Of a DNA stretch of 34,173 nt, positions 17,664-25,384 are shown piece by piece. The translations under genes were made by a program, and so were the position numbers. The notes beneath the pieces are model-generated. The model ran no database searches. It was not told the origin of the DNA and saw only the letters and a list, made by a program, of their open reading frames with translations. This stretch comes from Chitinophaga pinensis (GTDB taxonomy: Bacteria; Bacteroidota; Bacteroidia; Chitinophagales; UBA10324): assembly GCA_945903305.1 (NCBI GenBank), contig CAMDOA010000025.1, forward strand, positions 1 to 34,173. Direction: 5' to 3'. Within the stretch, counting starts at the first letter, position 1; each line of letters begins with the position of its first letter.

Positions 17664-18422
17664 ATGAATTTAATTTCTCCTCCTGTTATAATTATTGGTA
17701 TGCATCGCTCTGGCACCAGTATGCTTGCTCGAATTCTTGACCGGGCTGGAATTTACATGGGGTATGATTTGACAAAAAACCATGAGTCATTGTATTTTCA
17801 AAAAATTAATGCGTCATGGATGGAAGAGGAAAAATTTACTTGGGACAATCCCGGTATTCCGCATAACGCTGATTTAAAACTTTTTAATAATTTTTCGTTT
17901 CTCAGGCATTATTCTAGAATCAAAAAGCAACCGCTAAAACCATTTTCGTTTTTAAGTTCAGATAGCTGGGGATGGAAGGATCCACGAAATACATTCACCC
18001 TTTCGCAGTGGATGAAAATATTTCCGAAAGCAAAAGTGATTCATATTTACCGGAACGGAATGGATGTGGCCATCAGTTTATACCGCCGGAATTTGAATTT
18101 TGATTACAGCGATAAATGGCATTCGGTGCGGCTCGAAAATAAATTGCAGGGGTTAAAACTCTGGGAAGAATATGCAGCGCAGGCATTTGGTTGTGATTAT
18201 TTATTTCCGGGGCAAGTGCTGCATGTGTGTTTTGAAAAATTGATTGCAGGCGATGAAATTTCTACCATGCAACTGGAATCATTCGTTCACTGCAAACTTT
18301 CTGAATTTATAAAAACTGAAATTGATGGTGAGCGAACTGCCCGGTTTAATAAGGATGAACACCTTGATTTACTGGAGTTCGCTCAGCAAAGCGATTGGAT
18401 GCATAAACTCAATTATCTCTGA
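17664..18422 (+). CDS. Sulfotransferase
   Basis: A 252-residue PAPS-dependent sulfotransferase that moves sulfate from PAPS to an acceptor, probably a glycan given its neighbours. The 5'-phosphosulfate loop is GMHRSGTS at 12-19. The segment WKDPRNTF (104-111) and the 3'-phosphate motif RNGMDVAIS (130-138), with Arg130 and Ser138 eight residues apart, are both in place. There is no signal peptide or membrane segment, so it is cytoplasmic. It is followed after three bases by a glycosyltransferase and then by a WbqC-like protein; all three are on the + strand and probably work on one surface polysaccharide. It is divergent from the TlpA-like gene, 84 bases away. The exact acceptor cannot be read from sequence. 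Confidence 0.88.
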   Translation: MNLISPPVIIIGMHRSGTSMLARILDRAGIYMGYDLTKNHESLYFQKINASWMEEEKFTWDNPGIPHNADLKLFNNFSFLRHYSRIKKQPLKPFSFLSSDSWGWKDPRNTFTLSQWMKIFPKAKVIHIYRNGMDVAISLYRRNLNFDYSDKWHSVRLENKLQGLKLWEEYAAQAFGCDYLFPGQVLHVCFEKLIAGDEISTMQLESFVHCKLSEFIKTEIDGERTARFNKDEHLDLLEFAQQSDWMHKLNYL

Positions 18423-18425
18423 GTC

Positions 18426-19691
18426 ATGAGCAGGGTTTCTAAAGCATTACTGAACTTTTATTTTCTTATTTTCTTCTGGTTTTGGTTTATTGTTATCTGG
18501 ATTTTCATTGTCGTTTTCAGAACACTGTTTTTTAAACATGTAAAAAAAATTATTAAGAAAACTTTTTTTCCTAAAAGAAAAACAAGTGTTTTTTATTTAG
18601 AAGTTTTCGGACCTGAAAGCGCCGGAAATAAATATCGTTCAAGAAAGTGGGTTGAAGTTTTAAGAGAAAATAATTTTAAAGCCAAGTCGGTTTATGTTTT
18701 CGAACATCGGGAATATCTGCAATTGACTTCGCATAAAAGTTCGATGCCTTTTTTTTTCATTGCGTTTCTCTGGTTTCGGTTTTTACATATTCTGGGTTCT
18801 GCATTTTATGATATAGTAATTGTGCGCAGGGAATTATTGCAGTTTAATGATTATGGAAATTTGTTTTTCGAAAAATTTCTTTCATCTGTTCACGATAAGC
18901 GGATTCTTGATTTTGACGATGACATTACTGCTGCTAAAAATGAACCCAGACAAATTTCTTTATTTGGAAAACTGTTGCTCGAATCGCCACGGAAATTTTC
19001 TGCTTCGTTAAAATATTATACTGCTTTTTTACCGGGTTCCCGTTACCTGAAAGATTTATTAACTGAATGGAGGCCTGAAATAAATGACTCGCAAATTTTA
19101 ATTCTGCCAACATGTGTGGACTACGAAAAATACGCACCAAAAAATTATGCTGTAATAAATCAGCAACCGGTTATTGGCTGGGTCGGCGCAAGCGGAAATC
19201 TGAAAAGTTTAATGACTGTGATTCCTGCTCTGAATAATCTGAGTCGAAAATATAATTTCAGGTTGCTCGTGATTTGCGACCATCCGCTGGAGATTGGTGC
19301 CAATTTTCCAATTGAATTTATTCGATGGAATCAGAAATATGAAGTGGAACAAATACTTTTAATCGACATTGGAATTATGCCTTTAGCCAATTCAAAAACG
19401 CAAAAAGGTAAGTGTGGTTTCAAGTTGATTCAATACATGGGTTGCGGAGTAGTGAGTATGGCTACTGCATTAACTGCAAACAATGATATTATTGATGATT
19501 GCGAAAATGGGTTTTTAATTCCACCTGATGCAGATTGGACTACTTACTTTGAAAAAATTTTCTATCTAAAAGATCAATACATGGAAATCGGAAATAAAGC
19601 TATCAAAAAAATAAAATCAGCTTATTCATTTAATAGTCAAACTAAAAATCTCGTCGGTTTTTTAAATCAAATTGAAAAAGATAATCAATAA
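18426..19691 (+). CDS. Membrane-anchored glycosyltransferase, GT4-like
   Basis: The 421-residue protein starts with a strongly hydrophobic aromatic helix at about 10-36, then a basic stretch, suggesting an inner-membrane anchor with the catalytic part in the cytoplasm. The C-terminal half has the GT-B pattern: VIGWVGASGNLKSL (about 249-262), then GIMPLANSKTQKGKCGFK (about 317-333) and QYMGCGVVSMAT, which in this phylum is the donor-binding region of group 1 glycosyltransferases. The second half of the typical EX7E motif is replaced by GKCGFKLIQYM (328-338), a common variant. It starts three bases after the sulfotransferase. The sugar and linkage are unknown. Confidence 0.82.
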   Translation: MSRVSKALLNFYFLIFFWFWFIVIWIFIVVFRTLFFKHVKKIIKKTFFPKRKTSVFYLEVFGPESAGNKYRSRKWVEVLRENNFKAKSVYVFEHREYLQLTSHKSSMPFFFIAFLWFRFLHILGSAFYDIVIVRRELLQFNDYGNLFFEKFLSSVHDKRILDFDDDITAAKNEPRQISLFGKLLLESPRKFSASLKYYTAFLPGSRYLKDLLTEWRPEINDSQILILPTCVDYEKYAPKNYAVINQQPVIGWVGASGNLKSLMTVIPALNNLSRKYNFRLLVICDHPLEIGANFPIEFIRWNQKYEVEQILLIDIGIMPLANSKTQKGKCGFKLIQYMGCGVVSMATALTANNDIIDDCENGFLIPPDADWTTYFEKIFYLKDQYMEIGNKAIKKIKSAYSFNSQTKNLVGFLNQIEKDNQ

Positions 19692-19729
19692 CCTTAACCC
19701 GAATACACTTTTCAATCAATAGATAAATT

Positions 19730-19737
19730 GATATTTG
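19730..19737 (+). promoter_or_regulatory. Weak -7-like element before the WbqC-like gene
   Basis: GATATTTG, one mismatch from TAnnTTTG, lies six bases before the ATG at 19744. No -33 element is seen. It is listed because its position matches the arrangement at other genes here. Confidence 0.25.
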
Positions 19738-19743
19738 TTCATT

Positions 19744-20451
19744 ATGCAAAAGATAATAGCCATTCATCAACCCAACTTTATTCCGTGGCTCGGATACTTT
19801 AATAAAATTTATTCGGCTGATGTATTTGTGATTCTCGATAATGTCGATTACCAGAGCGGCAATTCAAACTCCATTACCAACCGTACAAAAATTAAAACCG
19901 CACAGGGCGAATTATTTATTTCTGTTCCGGTGAAAAAAAATGCGGAGAGCAAACTGATAAAAGATATTGCGATTGACAATCAGCAGCCATGGCAAAAGAA
20001 AATGCTGAAGACCATTCAATTGAATTATTCAAAAGCAAAATTCTTTTCCGAATTTTTTCCGGTTATTGAAAATGTATTTAACACAAAACACGAATTGGTT
20101 TCTTCAATGAATGTAGACTTGATTAAACTGTTTTGTGAGAAGCTGAATATCACCACTCCAATTGTACTCGCATCGGAAATGAAATTAGCAGCTGATGAAA
20201 AGAACAACCGCATTATTGAAATTTGTAAATCACTCGGAGCAACAATTTATCAAAGCGGAAACGGCGCACGCAAGTACAACGACGAAAATTTATTTGCTGC
20301 AAATAATATTGAACTCCGTTACACTTCATTTTCTCCCGCTGAATATCCGCAGTTGTACGGAATGTTTATAAAAGGATTGAGCGTGATTGATGTGGTGATG
20401 AATTGTGGGTGGGAACAAACTGCTGCTCTGGTAAAAGGCAATCAACTATAA
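19744..20451 (+). CDS. WbqC-like family protein
   Basis: The 235-residue protein belongs to the WbqC-like family (PF08889): it begins KIIAIHQPNFIPWLGYFNKI, followed by DVFVILDNVDYQSGN and ISVPVKK, all family hallmarks. The family is found in O-antigen and other polysaccharide loci; its reaction is not established. The TTG at 19735 would add three residues, but the ATG is the better start and has a -7-like element just before it. It lies 52 bases after the glycosyltransferase and closes the glycan cassette. Its last six bases overlap the end of the convergent flavoprotein gene. Confidence 0.85.
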   Translation: MQKIIAIHQPNFIPWLGYFNKIYSADVFVILDNVDYQSGNSNSITNRTKIKTAQGELFISVPVKKNAESKLIKDIAIDNQQPWQKKMLKTIQLNYSKAKFFSEFFPVIENVFNTKHELVSSMNVDLIKLFCEKLNITTPIVLASEMKLAADEKNNRIIEICKSLGATIYQSGNGARKYNDENLFAANNIELRYTSFSPAEYPQLYGMFIKGLSVIDVVMNCGWEQTAALVKGNQL

Positions 20452-21387
20452 TTCAGCAAGCGATTTTTTCGCAGCTAAAAATTCTTCCCATATATTTTTT
20501 ACAATTTCCGCTGCGGGTTTTATTTCATGCACCTGTGCGCTCACTTGACCGATTTCCAGTTCGCCTTCTTCCAAATCGCCTTCAAACATTCCGCGCTTGG
20601 CTCGTGCGCGACCGAGAATATTTTTTAACTCATCTACACTCGCACCTTTTTGTTCCGCTTCATTTATCTGATTGAAGAATTTATTTTTTATCAACCGAAC
20701 CGGAACTACTTTTTTCATTGAGAGCATGGTTCCGCCCTCGGGAGTTTCGGTAATTATTTTTTTAAATGAATCGTGTGCTGATGATTCCACGCTTGCTGCG
20801 AAGCGTGTTCCGATTTGAACTCCATCGGCACCGAGCGCAAATGCAGCGAGCATACTTTTTCCATTGGCAATTCCTCCGGCGGCAATCACTGGAATTTTTA
20901 CAGCTTCCTTCACCAACGGAATTAAAACCATTGTGGTTGTTTCTTCTCTTCCATTGTGACCGCCTGCTTCAAAACCTTCTGCCACCACTGCATCCACTCC
21001 GGCGGCTTCAGATTTTTGCGCGAACAACGCACTGCTCACTAAATGCACCACAGTGATTCTTTTTTCTTTCAGAATGGAAGTCCAGGTTTTCGGATTACCT
21101 GCTGAAGTGAAAACGATTTTTACTCCTTCGTCAATAATTATCTGAATGTGTTTATCAATATCAGGATACAGCAACGGAACATTCACAGCAAATGGTTTTG
21201 TTGTTGCGGCTTTGCACTTTCGAATGTGTTCGCGCAGAATATCAGGATACATACTTCCCGAACCAATGATGCCGAGTGCGCCGGCATTGCTGACTGCCGA
21301 AGCCAATTCCCAACCCGAACACCAAATCATTCCAGCCTGATTGATGGGATAATTTATTCCGAAAAGTTTTGTGATTCTGTTTTGCAC
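20446..21387 (-). CDS. Nitronate monooxygenase / FabK-like flavoprotein
   Basis: A 313-residue FMN-dependent TIM-barrel protein of the 2-nitropropane dioxygenase family (PF03060). Seen are the N-terminal YPINQAGMIWCSGWELASAV (13-32), the signature VAEGFEAGGHNG (135-146) with His144, and the FMN-phosphate loops IPVIAAGGIANG (about 165-176) and GADGVQIGTRFAAS. Members act either as nitronate monooxygenases or as enoyl-ACP reductase FabK; sequence alone does not separate them here. It is 31 bases downstream of a nucleotidylyltransferase gene on the same strand. Its stop overlaps the convergent WbqC-like gene by six bases. Confidence 0.85.
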   Translation of the reverse strand: MQNRITKLFGINYPINQAGMIWCSGWELASAVSNAGALGIIGSGSMYPDILREHIRKCKAATTKPFAVNVPLLYPDIDKHIQIIIDEGVKIVFTSAGNPKTWTSILKEKRITVVHLVSSALFAQKSEAAGVDAVVAEGFEAGGHNGREETTTMVLIPLVKEAVKIPVIAAGGIANGKSMLAAFALGADGVQIGTRFAASVESSAHDSFKKIITETPEGGTMLSMKKVVPVRLIKNKFFNQINEAEQKGASVDELKNILGRARAKRGMFEGDLEEGELEIGQVSAQVHEIKPAAEIVKNIWEEFLAAKKSLAEL

Positions 21388-21418
21388 GAGCGAAATGTAG
21401 CTCAGATAATTTTTTTCT

Positions 21419-22414
21419 TCAACTCAAATCAATCTCTGTATTATCTCCAATGTTTAAACTCTGACTATGACCACGAATAAATGCGTCGCTGCCAATAACA
21501 GAACCATGCAAACTCACCGATTCTAATTGTGTGAAATTCCCAATGATACTTTCTTTAATAATTGAATTCTGAATGGTGGCATTATCGCCAACTGTAACAT
21601 TGGGTCCGATGATGCTATTTTGAATTTTACAATTTTCGCCAATAAAAACAGGATCAATAATAATTGTCCGTTCAAATTTCGGATTACGAATAGTTGCAAA
21701 TCCGGCTTTGCGTAACAGCGTAGAATTTGTTTCGAGCAACACTTCTTTTTTTCCGCAGTCGAACCAGTTGTTTAATTTGAATGGTTTGAAAGGAACGCCA
21801 ATATCAATCATGCGCATAATGGCATCAGTCAATTGAAATTCATTTTTGGTGCGCACATTATTTTTTATCAGGTAATCCAGTGAATCGTAAAGCGCAACTG
21901 TTTCATTAATTTTATACAAACCCACAAGAGCAAGATTGCTTCTTGGGATTTGCGGTTTTTCTTCCACGCGCACAATCATATCATCGTCATTCACTTCAGC
22001 CACTCCAAAACTTCTGGGGTCATCCACTTTTTTTACACCTAACAAAGAATATTCTGAATCCACAATTGATTTCATGTCGGAATCAAACACGCTGTCGCCT
22101 AAAACAATTATGACCTTTTCATTTTTATTTACAACATCATTTGTCAGCCAAATTGCGTGTCCGGTTCCTTCCCGAACTTCCTGTTCCACAAATTTCACTT
22201 TCAGATCAGGAAATTGCTTCTCTACATAATCACGAATTTTTTCACCAAGGTATCCAATCACAAAAATGTATTCTGTTACTCCCGCTTTTACTAATTCATC
22301 AATAATGAAGCTGAGAATAGGTTTTCCGGCAACCGGAATTAATGCTTTTGGTTGAGTATAAGTGTGAGGACGGAGTTTTGTGCCGGCACCGGCAACGGGT
22401 ATAATGGCTTGCAT
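21419..22414 (-). CDS. Sugar-phosphate nucleotidylyltransferase
   Basis: The 331-residue enzyme makes a nucleotide sugar from NTP and sugar 1-phosphate. The N-terminal Rossmann-like domain carries PVAGAGTKLRPHTYTQPKAL (6-25), the GxGTxLRPxTxxxPK signature with Lys in place of the usual Arg, and VREGTGHAIW and VILGDSVFD later. From about 240 a left-handed beta-helix of hexapeptide repeats begins (IGENCKIQNSIIGPNVTVGD). This layout is shared by glucose-1-phosphate thymidylyl-, uridylyl- and mannose-1-phosphate guanylyltransferases, and the specific sugar cannot be read. It may supply donors to the glycan cassette upstream, though it lies on the opposite strand beyond the NMO gene. Confidence 0.88.
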   Translation of the reverse strand: MQAIIPVAGAGTKLRPHTYTQPKALIPVAGKPILSFIIDELVKAGVTEYIFVIGYLGEKIRDYVEKQFPDLKVKFVEQEVREGTGHAIWLTNDVVNKNEKVIIVLGDSVFDSDMKSIVDSEYSLLGVKKVDDPRSFGVAEVNDDDMIVRVEEKPQIPRSNLALVGLYKINETVALYDSLDYLIKNNVRTKNEFQLTDAIMRMIDIGVPFKPFKLNNWFDCGKKEVLLETNSTLLRKAGFATIRNPKFERTIIIDPVFIGENCKIQNSIIGPNVTVGDNATIQNSIIKESIIGNFTQLESVSLHGSVIGSDAFIRGHSQSLNIGDNTEIDLS

Positions 22415-22524
22415 AGTTTATTTCAATTAAAAAATTATTGAACAGCAAATTTCAAAATAGTTTTCTGAATTCGAATGAAATTGAAATAATTAATAAAAAG
22501 AAAATGAATACCTCTGAAAACAAT

Positions 22525-22552
22525 AAAGCCACTCTTTTGAAAGAATGGCTTT
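22525..22552 (-). terminator. Probable intrinsic terminator after the GxxExxY gene
   Basis: AAAGCCACTCTT (22525-22536) pairs with AAGAATGGCTTT (22541-22552) with one internal mismatch and a four-base loop. Read on the reverse strand the hairpin is followed by TATTGTTTTC. It lies 58 bases beyond the stop of the GxxExxY gene. Confidence 0.5.
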
Positions 22553-22609
22553 GATAATTTCATTAAAGAAGTAACCTGCAAACCGATTACTGCATCTTAA
22601 TGACTGATT

Positions 22610-22996
22610 TCAAGATTCTTCTATTTCAATCTTTTCGTTCATACGAGTGCGAATCTGCATTTTCTGAGTTCCGAAATTAATGAGCATGCCCATGTCTTTT
22701 TCAGATTTTTTCAAACCATTACTGAAATGAACCATGTGCGGAACTTCTAAACGAGGCAACGCTTTTAACTCAATCATTATATTTTCAACAAAGAACTCCA
22801 TTCGGCTGGCGCCAATCTGTGCACCATCAATCATTCTTGTTTTTGCTTCCTTAGTATTGTAAGCAAGTTTAGTGGAAGCGAATTCTTTAATCATAGCCTC
22901 CTGATAATGTTTTTCAGGGAAGCCGGGACCCATGTTTTCATGCACAGTAGTAGCGCAAGCTGTAATCCTTTCTACGAGTTTCTCAAGGTCTGTCAT
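22610..22996 (-). CDS. GxxExxY protein, PD-(D/E)XK-like
   Basis: A 128-residue protein of the GxxExxY family (PF13366, PDDEXK_3). The naming motif GPGFPEKHY is at 23-31. The putative nuclease core is RMEFFVENIMIELKA (65-79): the Glu76-Leu77-Lys78 triad fits the ExK half, while the position usually held by Asp is Glu67. GMLINFG (about 103-109) is the conserved family end motif. Biological role is unknown; a nuclease is inferred from fold only. A longer frame from an ATG at 23035 would begin upstream of an exact -7 element (23022-23029), so the ATG at 22996 (MTDLEKLVERI) is preferred. It follows rlmN by 49 bases and has a terminator downstream. Confidence 0.8.
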   Translation of the reverse strand: MTDLEKLVERITACATTVHENMGPGFPEKHYQEAMIKEFASTKLAYNTKEAKTRMIDGAQIGASRMEFFVENIMIELKALPRLEVPHMVHFSNGLKKSEKDMGMLINFGTQKMQIRTRMNEKIEIEES

Positions 22997-23021
22997 AAGT
23001 GGATTTATTTTTAGAGGGACA

Positions 23022-23029
23022 CAAAAGTA
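23022..23029 (-). promoter_or_regulatory. Candidate -7 element of the GxxExxY gene
   Basis: On the reverse strand TACTTTTG matches TAnnTTTG exactly, 25 bases before the ATG at 22996. The nearest TTG (23045-23043) is only 13 bases further upstream, so the -33 half is poor. Confidence 0.35.
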
Positions 23030-23045
23030 AGTCATTTTAGTTCAA

Positions 23046-24092
23046 CTATTTCTTATTCGCTAATTGACCGCAAGCAGCATCGATATCACGACCTCTGCTC
23101 CGACGAATGGTGGTATTTACGCCATAACCTTCCAGTATGGCAGAAAATTTTTCCATCTTATCGAACGATAATCCTTTGTATGGAACTCCCTGAACCTTAT
23201 TGTATTCAATTAGATTCACATGGATTAATTGGAACTTTTTACAAAGCGTAACCAGATTTTTTGCATCTTGTAAAGAGTCATTAATACCTTCAAACAATAC
23301 ATATTCAAATGAAATACGATTGCCGGTTTTCTCCCAGAAATATTGCAATGATTCGGTTAAACTTTCTAAATTATTTTCCTGATTGATTGGCATGAGCCGG
23401 CTGCGCTTCTGATCATCAGCAGCATGTAACGAAAGAGCCAAACGAAACCGAACTTTATCGTCTGCCAGTTTCTTTATCATTTTAGAAATTCCGGCGGTGC
23501 TAACGGTTATTCTTCGCGGAGAAATTACTAAACCATCGGGCGCGCTGATTTTATCAATCGCTTTTATCACATTGCTGTAGTTCAGTAATGGTTCGCCCAT
23601 TCCCATGAAAACAATATTGGTGAGTCGGCGCTGGTGTTGTTCTTCAGAAATTTTATTCAGTTGAACTACCTGGTCAAAAATTTCGTCGTGAGTCAGGTTC
23701 CGTTCACGATCCATTAAACCGGTTGCACAAAAAGTGCAGGTTAAACTGCAACCAACCTGCGATGAAACACATGCAGTAACCCTGTCGATTGCCGGAATTA
23801 AAACCCCCTCAATAAAAAAGTTATCAGAAGTTTTAAATCGAACTTTAACCACTCCATCACTACTGCGCTGAATTGTATCAACCGTGATAGAATAGAGGTC
23901 GAAATTTTCTTTAAGTTTTTCGCGTAATTCTTTTGAAAGGTTGCTCATATCGTCAATTGACGAAGCGCCTTTTTGCCATATCCATTCCCAAACCTGTGTG
24001 GCGCGGAATGTTTTTTCTCCTTGTTCATCGAGCACCTGTTTTATTTCATCTAACGAAAGGTGGCGAAGGTTTTTTTTATCCTGTATTTTCAT
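23046..24092 (-). CDS. rlmN: Dual-specificity 23S rRNA/tRNA adenine C2-methyltransferase
   Basis: RlmN is a radical SAM enzyme that methylates A2503 of 23S rRNA and A37 of some tRNAs. The 348-residue protein has the CxxxCxxC cluster motif CSLTCTFC (Cys115, Cys119, Cys122) and the two cysteines needed for the methyl transfer cycle, Cys108 (ACVSSQVG) and Cys341 (DAACGQLA). FMGMGEPLLNY and VSTAGI are also family hallmarks. The N-terminal helical domain for RNA binding occupies 1-85. An exact -7 element TACATTTG lies eight bases before the ATG (24108-24101), implying a nearly leaderless message. The gene diverges from the amidohydrolase. Confidence 0.97.
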   Translation of the reverse strand: MKIQDKKNLRHLSLDEIKQVLDEQGEKTFRATQVWEWIWQKGASSIDDMSNLSKELREKLKENFDLYSITVDTIQRSSDGVVKVRFKTSDNFFIEGVLIPAIDRVTACVSSQVGCSLTCTFCATGLMDRERNLTHDEIFDQVVQLNKISEEQHQRRLTNIVFMGMGEPLLNYSNVIKAIDKISAPDGLVISPRRITVSTAGISKMIKKLADDKVRFRLALSLHAADDQKRSRLMPINQENNLESLTESLQYFWEKTGNRISFEYVLFEGINDSLQDAKNLVTLCKKFQLIHVNLIEYNKVQGVPYKGLSFDKMEKFSAILEGYGVNTTIRRSRGRDIDAACGQLANKK

Positions 24093-24100
24093 TGCGGCGG

Positions 24101-24108
24101 CAAATGTA
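24101..24108 (-). promoter_or_regulatory. Candidate -7 element of rlmN
   Basis: On the reverse strand TACATTTG, an exact TAnnTTTG followed by C, is eight bases before the rlmN ATG. No clear -33 TTTG is seen 17-23 bases upstream. Transcription would start within a few bases of the start codon. Confidence 0.4.
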
Positions 24109-24188
24109 AGCCATCGGTATTAGTTGATGGGTTCAGAGGTAAATTGGTTGATTTGTTCATTTATTCAAAGGTTCCTTTGTTCGTTGGT

Positions 24189-24196
24189 ATTTTTGC
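24189..24196 (+). promoter_or_regulatory. Candidate -7 element of the amidohydrolase gene
   Basis: TATTTTTG, an exact TAnnTTTG followed by C, is five bases before the ATG at 24202 and excludes the upstream TTG start at 24124. A well-placed -33 element is not seen. Confidence 0.4.
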
Positions 24197-24201
24197 CTGG
24201 A

Positions 24202-25380
24202 ATGAAAAAATATTCTGCGGATAAAATTTTTACCGGAAAGGAAGTGTTGGAGAAATCAGTGCTTATTACCGATGATGCCGGAAAAATTTTGGACATTGAT
24301 TCAATTGAAAAACATGACAGCGCTTCAATACAAAATTTTGAAGGAGCAATTTGCCCCGGATTTGTGAATGCACACTGCCATTTAGAATTATCGTACATGC
24401 GAAACCGTATTGCAAAAGGAAATGGTTTGGTTCAGTTTGTTAAAGACCTTTTGACTATCCGGAATGAAAAGTTTGAAGTTGTTCTTGAAGAAATTGAAAT
24501 TGCAAATCAGGAAATGATTCGAAGTGGAATTGTGGCTGTTGGCGATATAAGTAACGATGACCATTCACTTTTAATAAAACAACAATCAAAAATTTATTAT
24601 CACACATTTGTTGAAGCCTATGGTTTCAAACCTGAAAATGCAGAACAGTATTTCACTGATGCGAAAAAAGTTTTTTTGAAAGCCAAAGAAATGAATCTGG
24701 CTGCATCAATTACACCGCATGCGCCTTATTCGGTTCCGCCTGAATTGATGAAATTGATTTATAACTGGAAAGAAAATTACCCTGAACTTTTCAGCATTCA
24801 CAATCAGGAAACTGATGCAGAGACAAAATTCTTTTTGGATGGAACTGGAGATTTTAAAATGCTGATTAATGATTTTTTCAAATTAAATTCTTCTGAAGTA
24901 TTTCATCCATCCGGAAAACGAAGCATTGATTATTTGTTACAGTTTCTGCCAAAAGAAAAAAAGACATTGTTGGTTCACAACACATTTACAACCGAGCAGG
25001 AAATGAAAATTGTTTCTGAAGAATTTAAAAATATTTTTTGGTGCGCCTGTCCGAATGCAAATTTGTATATTGAAAATCGTTTGCCTGATTATACTATTTG
25101 GTTGCAGGTAAAGGATAAAGTCTGCATAGGTACCGATAGTCTGGCTTCAAATAATTCACTTTGCATTCTGGATGAAATAAAAACCATTCAATCAAATTTT
25201 CCGAAGATAAAAACAGAAACTTTGCTAGGTTGGGCTACAATTAATGGAGCCAAGGTTTTAGAAATTGAAAACCAATTTGGTTCAATTGAAATTGGAAAAC
25301 AGCCAGGAATAAATTTGTTAAAGGGTTTAGATGAAAACGATTTATTTACAGAAAAAACAGCGATCAGAAAAATTATATAA
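24202..25380 (+). CDS. Amidohydrolase, possibly aminodeoxyfutalosine deaminase
   Basis: A 392-residue metal-dependent hydrolase of the ATZ/TRZ group. Metal ligands and motifs are in order: NAHCHLELS (first two His), TPHAPYS, FSIHNQETD and CIGTDSLASN with the catalytic Asp. The short N-terminal beta sandwich (KKYSADKIFTGKEVL) and its C-terminal counterpart (GSIEIGKQPGINLL) are present. Relatives deaminate S-adenosylhomocysteine, guanine, chlorotriazines or aminodeoxyfutalosine (a menaquinone step). The last is plausible because some Bacteroidota use the futalosine route, but no other menaquinone gene is in the window. The start is placed at ATG 24202, since an upstream in-frame TTG at 24124 precedes the promoter-like element. 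The stop is four bases from the convergent membrane-protein gene. Confidence 0.82.
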   Translation: MKKYSADKIFTGKEVLEKSVLITDDAGKILDIDSIEKHDSASIQNFEGAICPGFVNAHCHLELSYMRNRIAKGNGLVQFVKDLLTIRNEKFEVVLEEIEIANQEMIRSGIVAVGDISNDDHSLLIKQQSKIYYHTFVEAYGFKPENAEQYFTDAKKVFLKAKEMNLAASITPHAPYSVPPELMKLIYNWKENYPELFSIHNQETDAETKFFLDGTGDFKMLINDFFKLNSSEVFHPSGKRSIDYLLQFLPKEKKTLLVHNTFTTEQEMKIVSEEFKNIFWCACPNANLYIENRLPDYTIWLQVKDKVCIGTDSLASNNSLCILDEIKTIQSNFPKIKTETLLGWATINGAKVLEIENQFGSIEIGKQPGINLLKGLDENDLFTEKTAIRKII

Positions 25381-25384
25381 TTCT

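Noticed and set aside
22997-23035. N-terminal extension of the GxxExxY protein
   Set aside because: It begins upstream of an exact -7 element and adds residues outside the family core.
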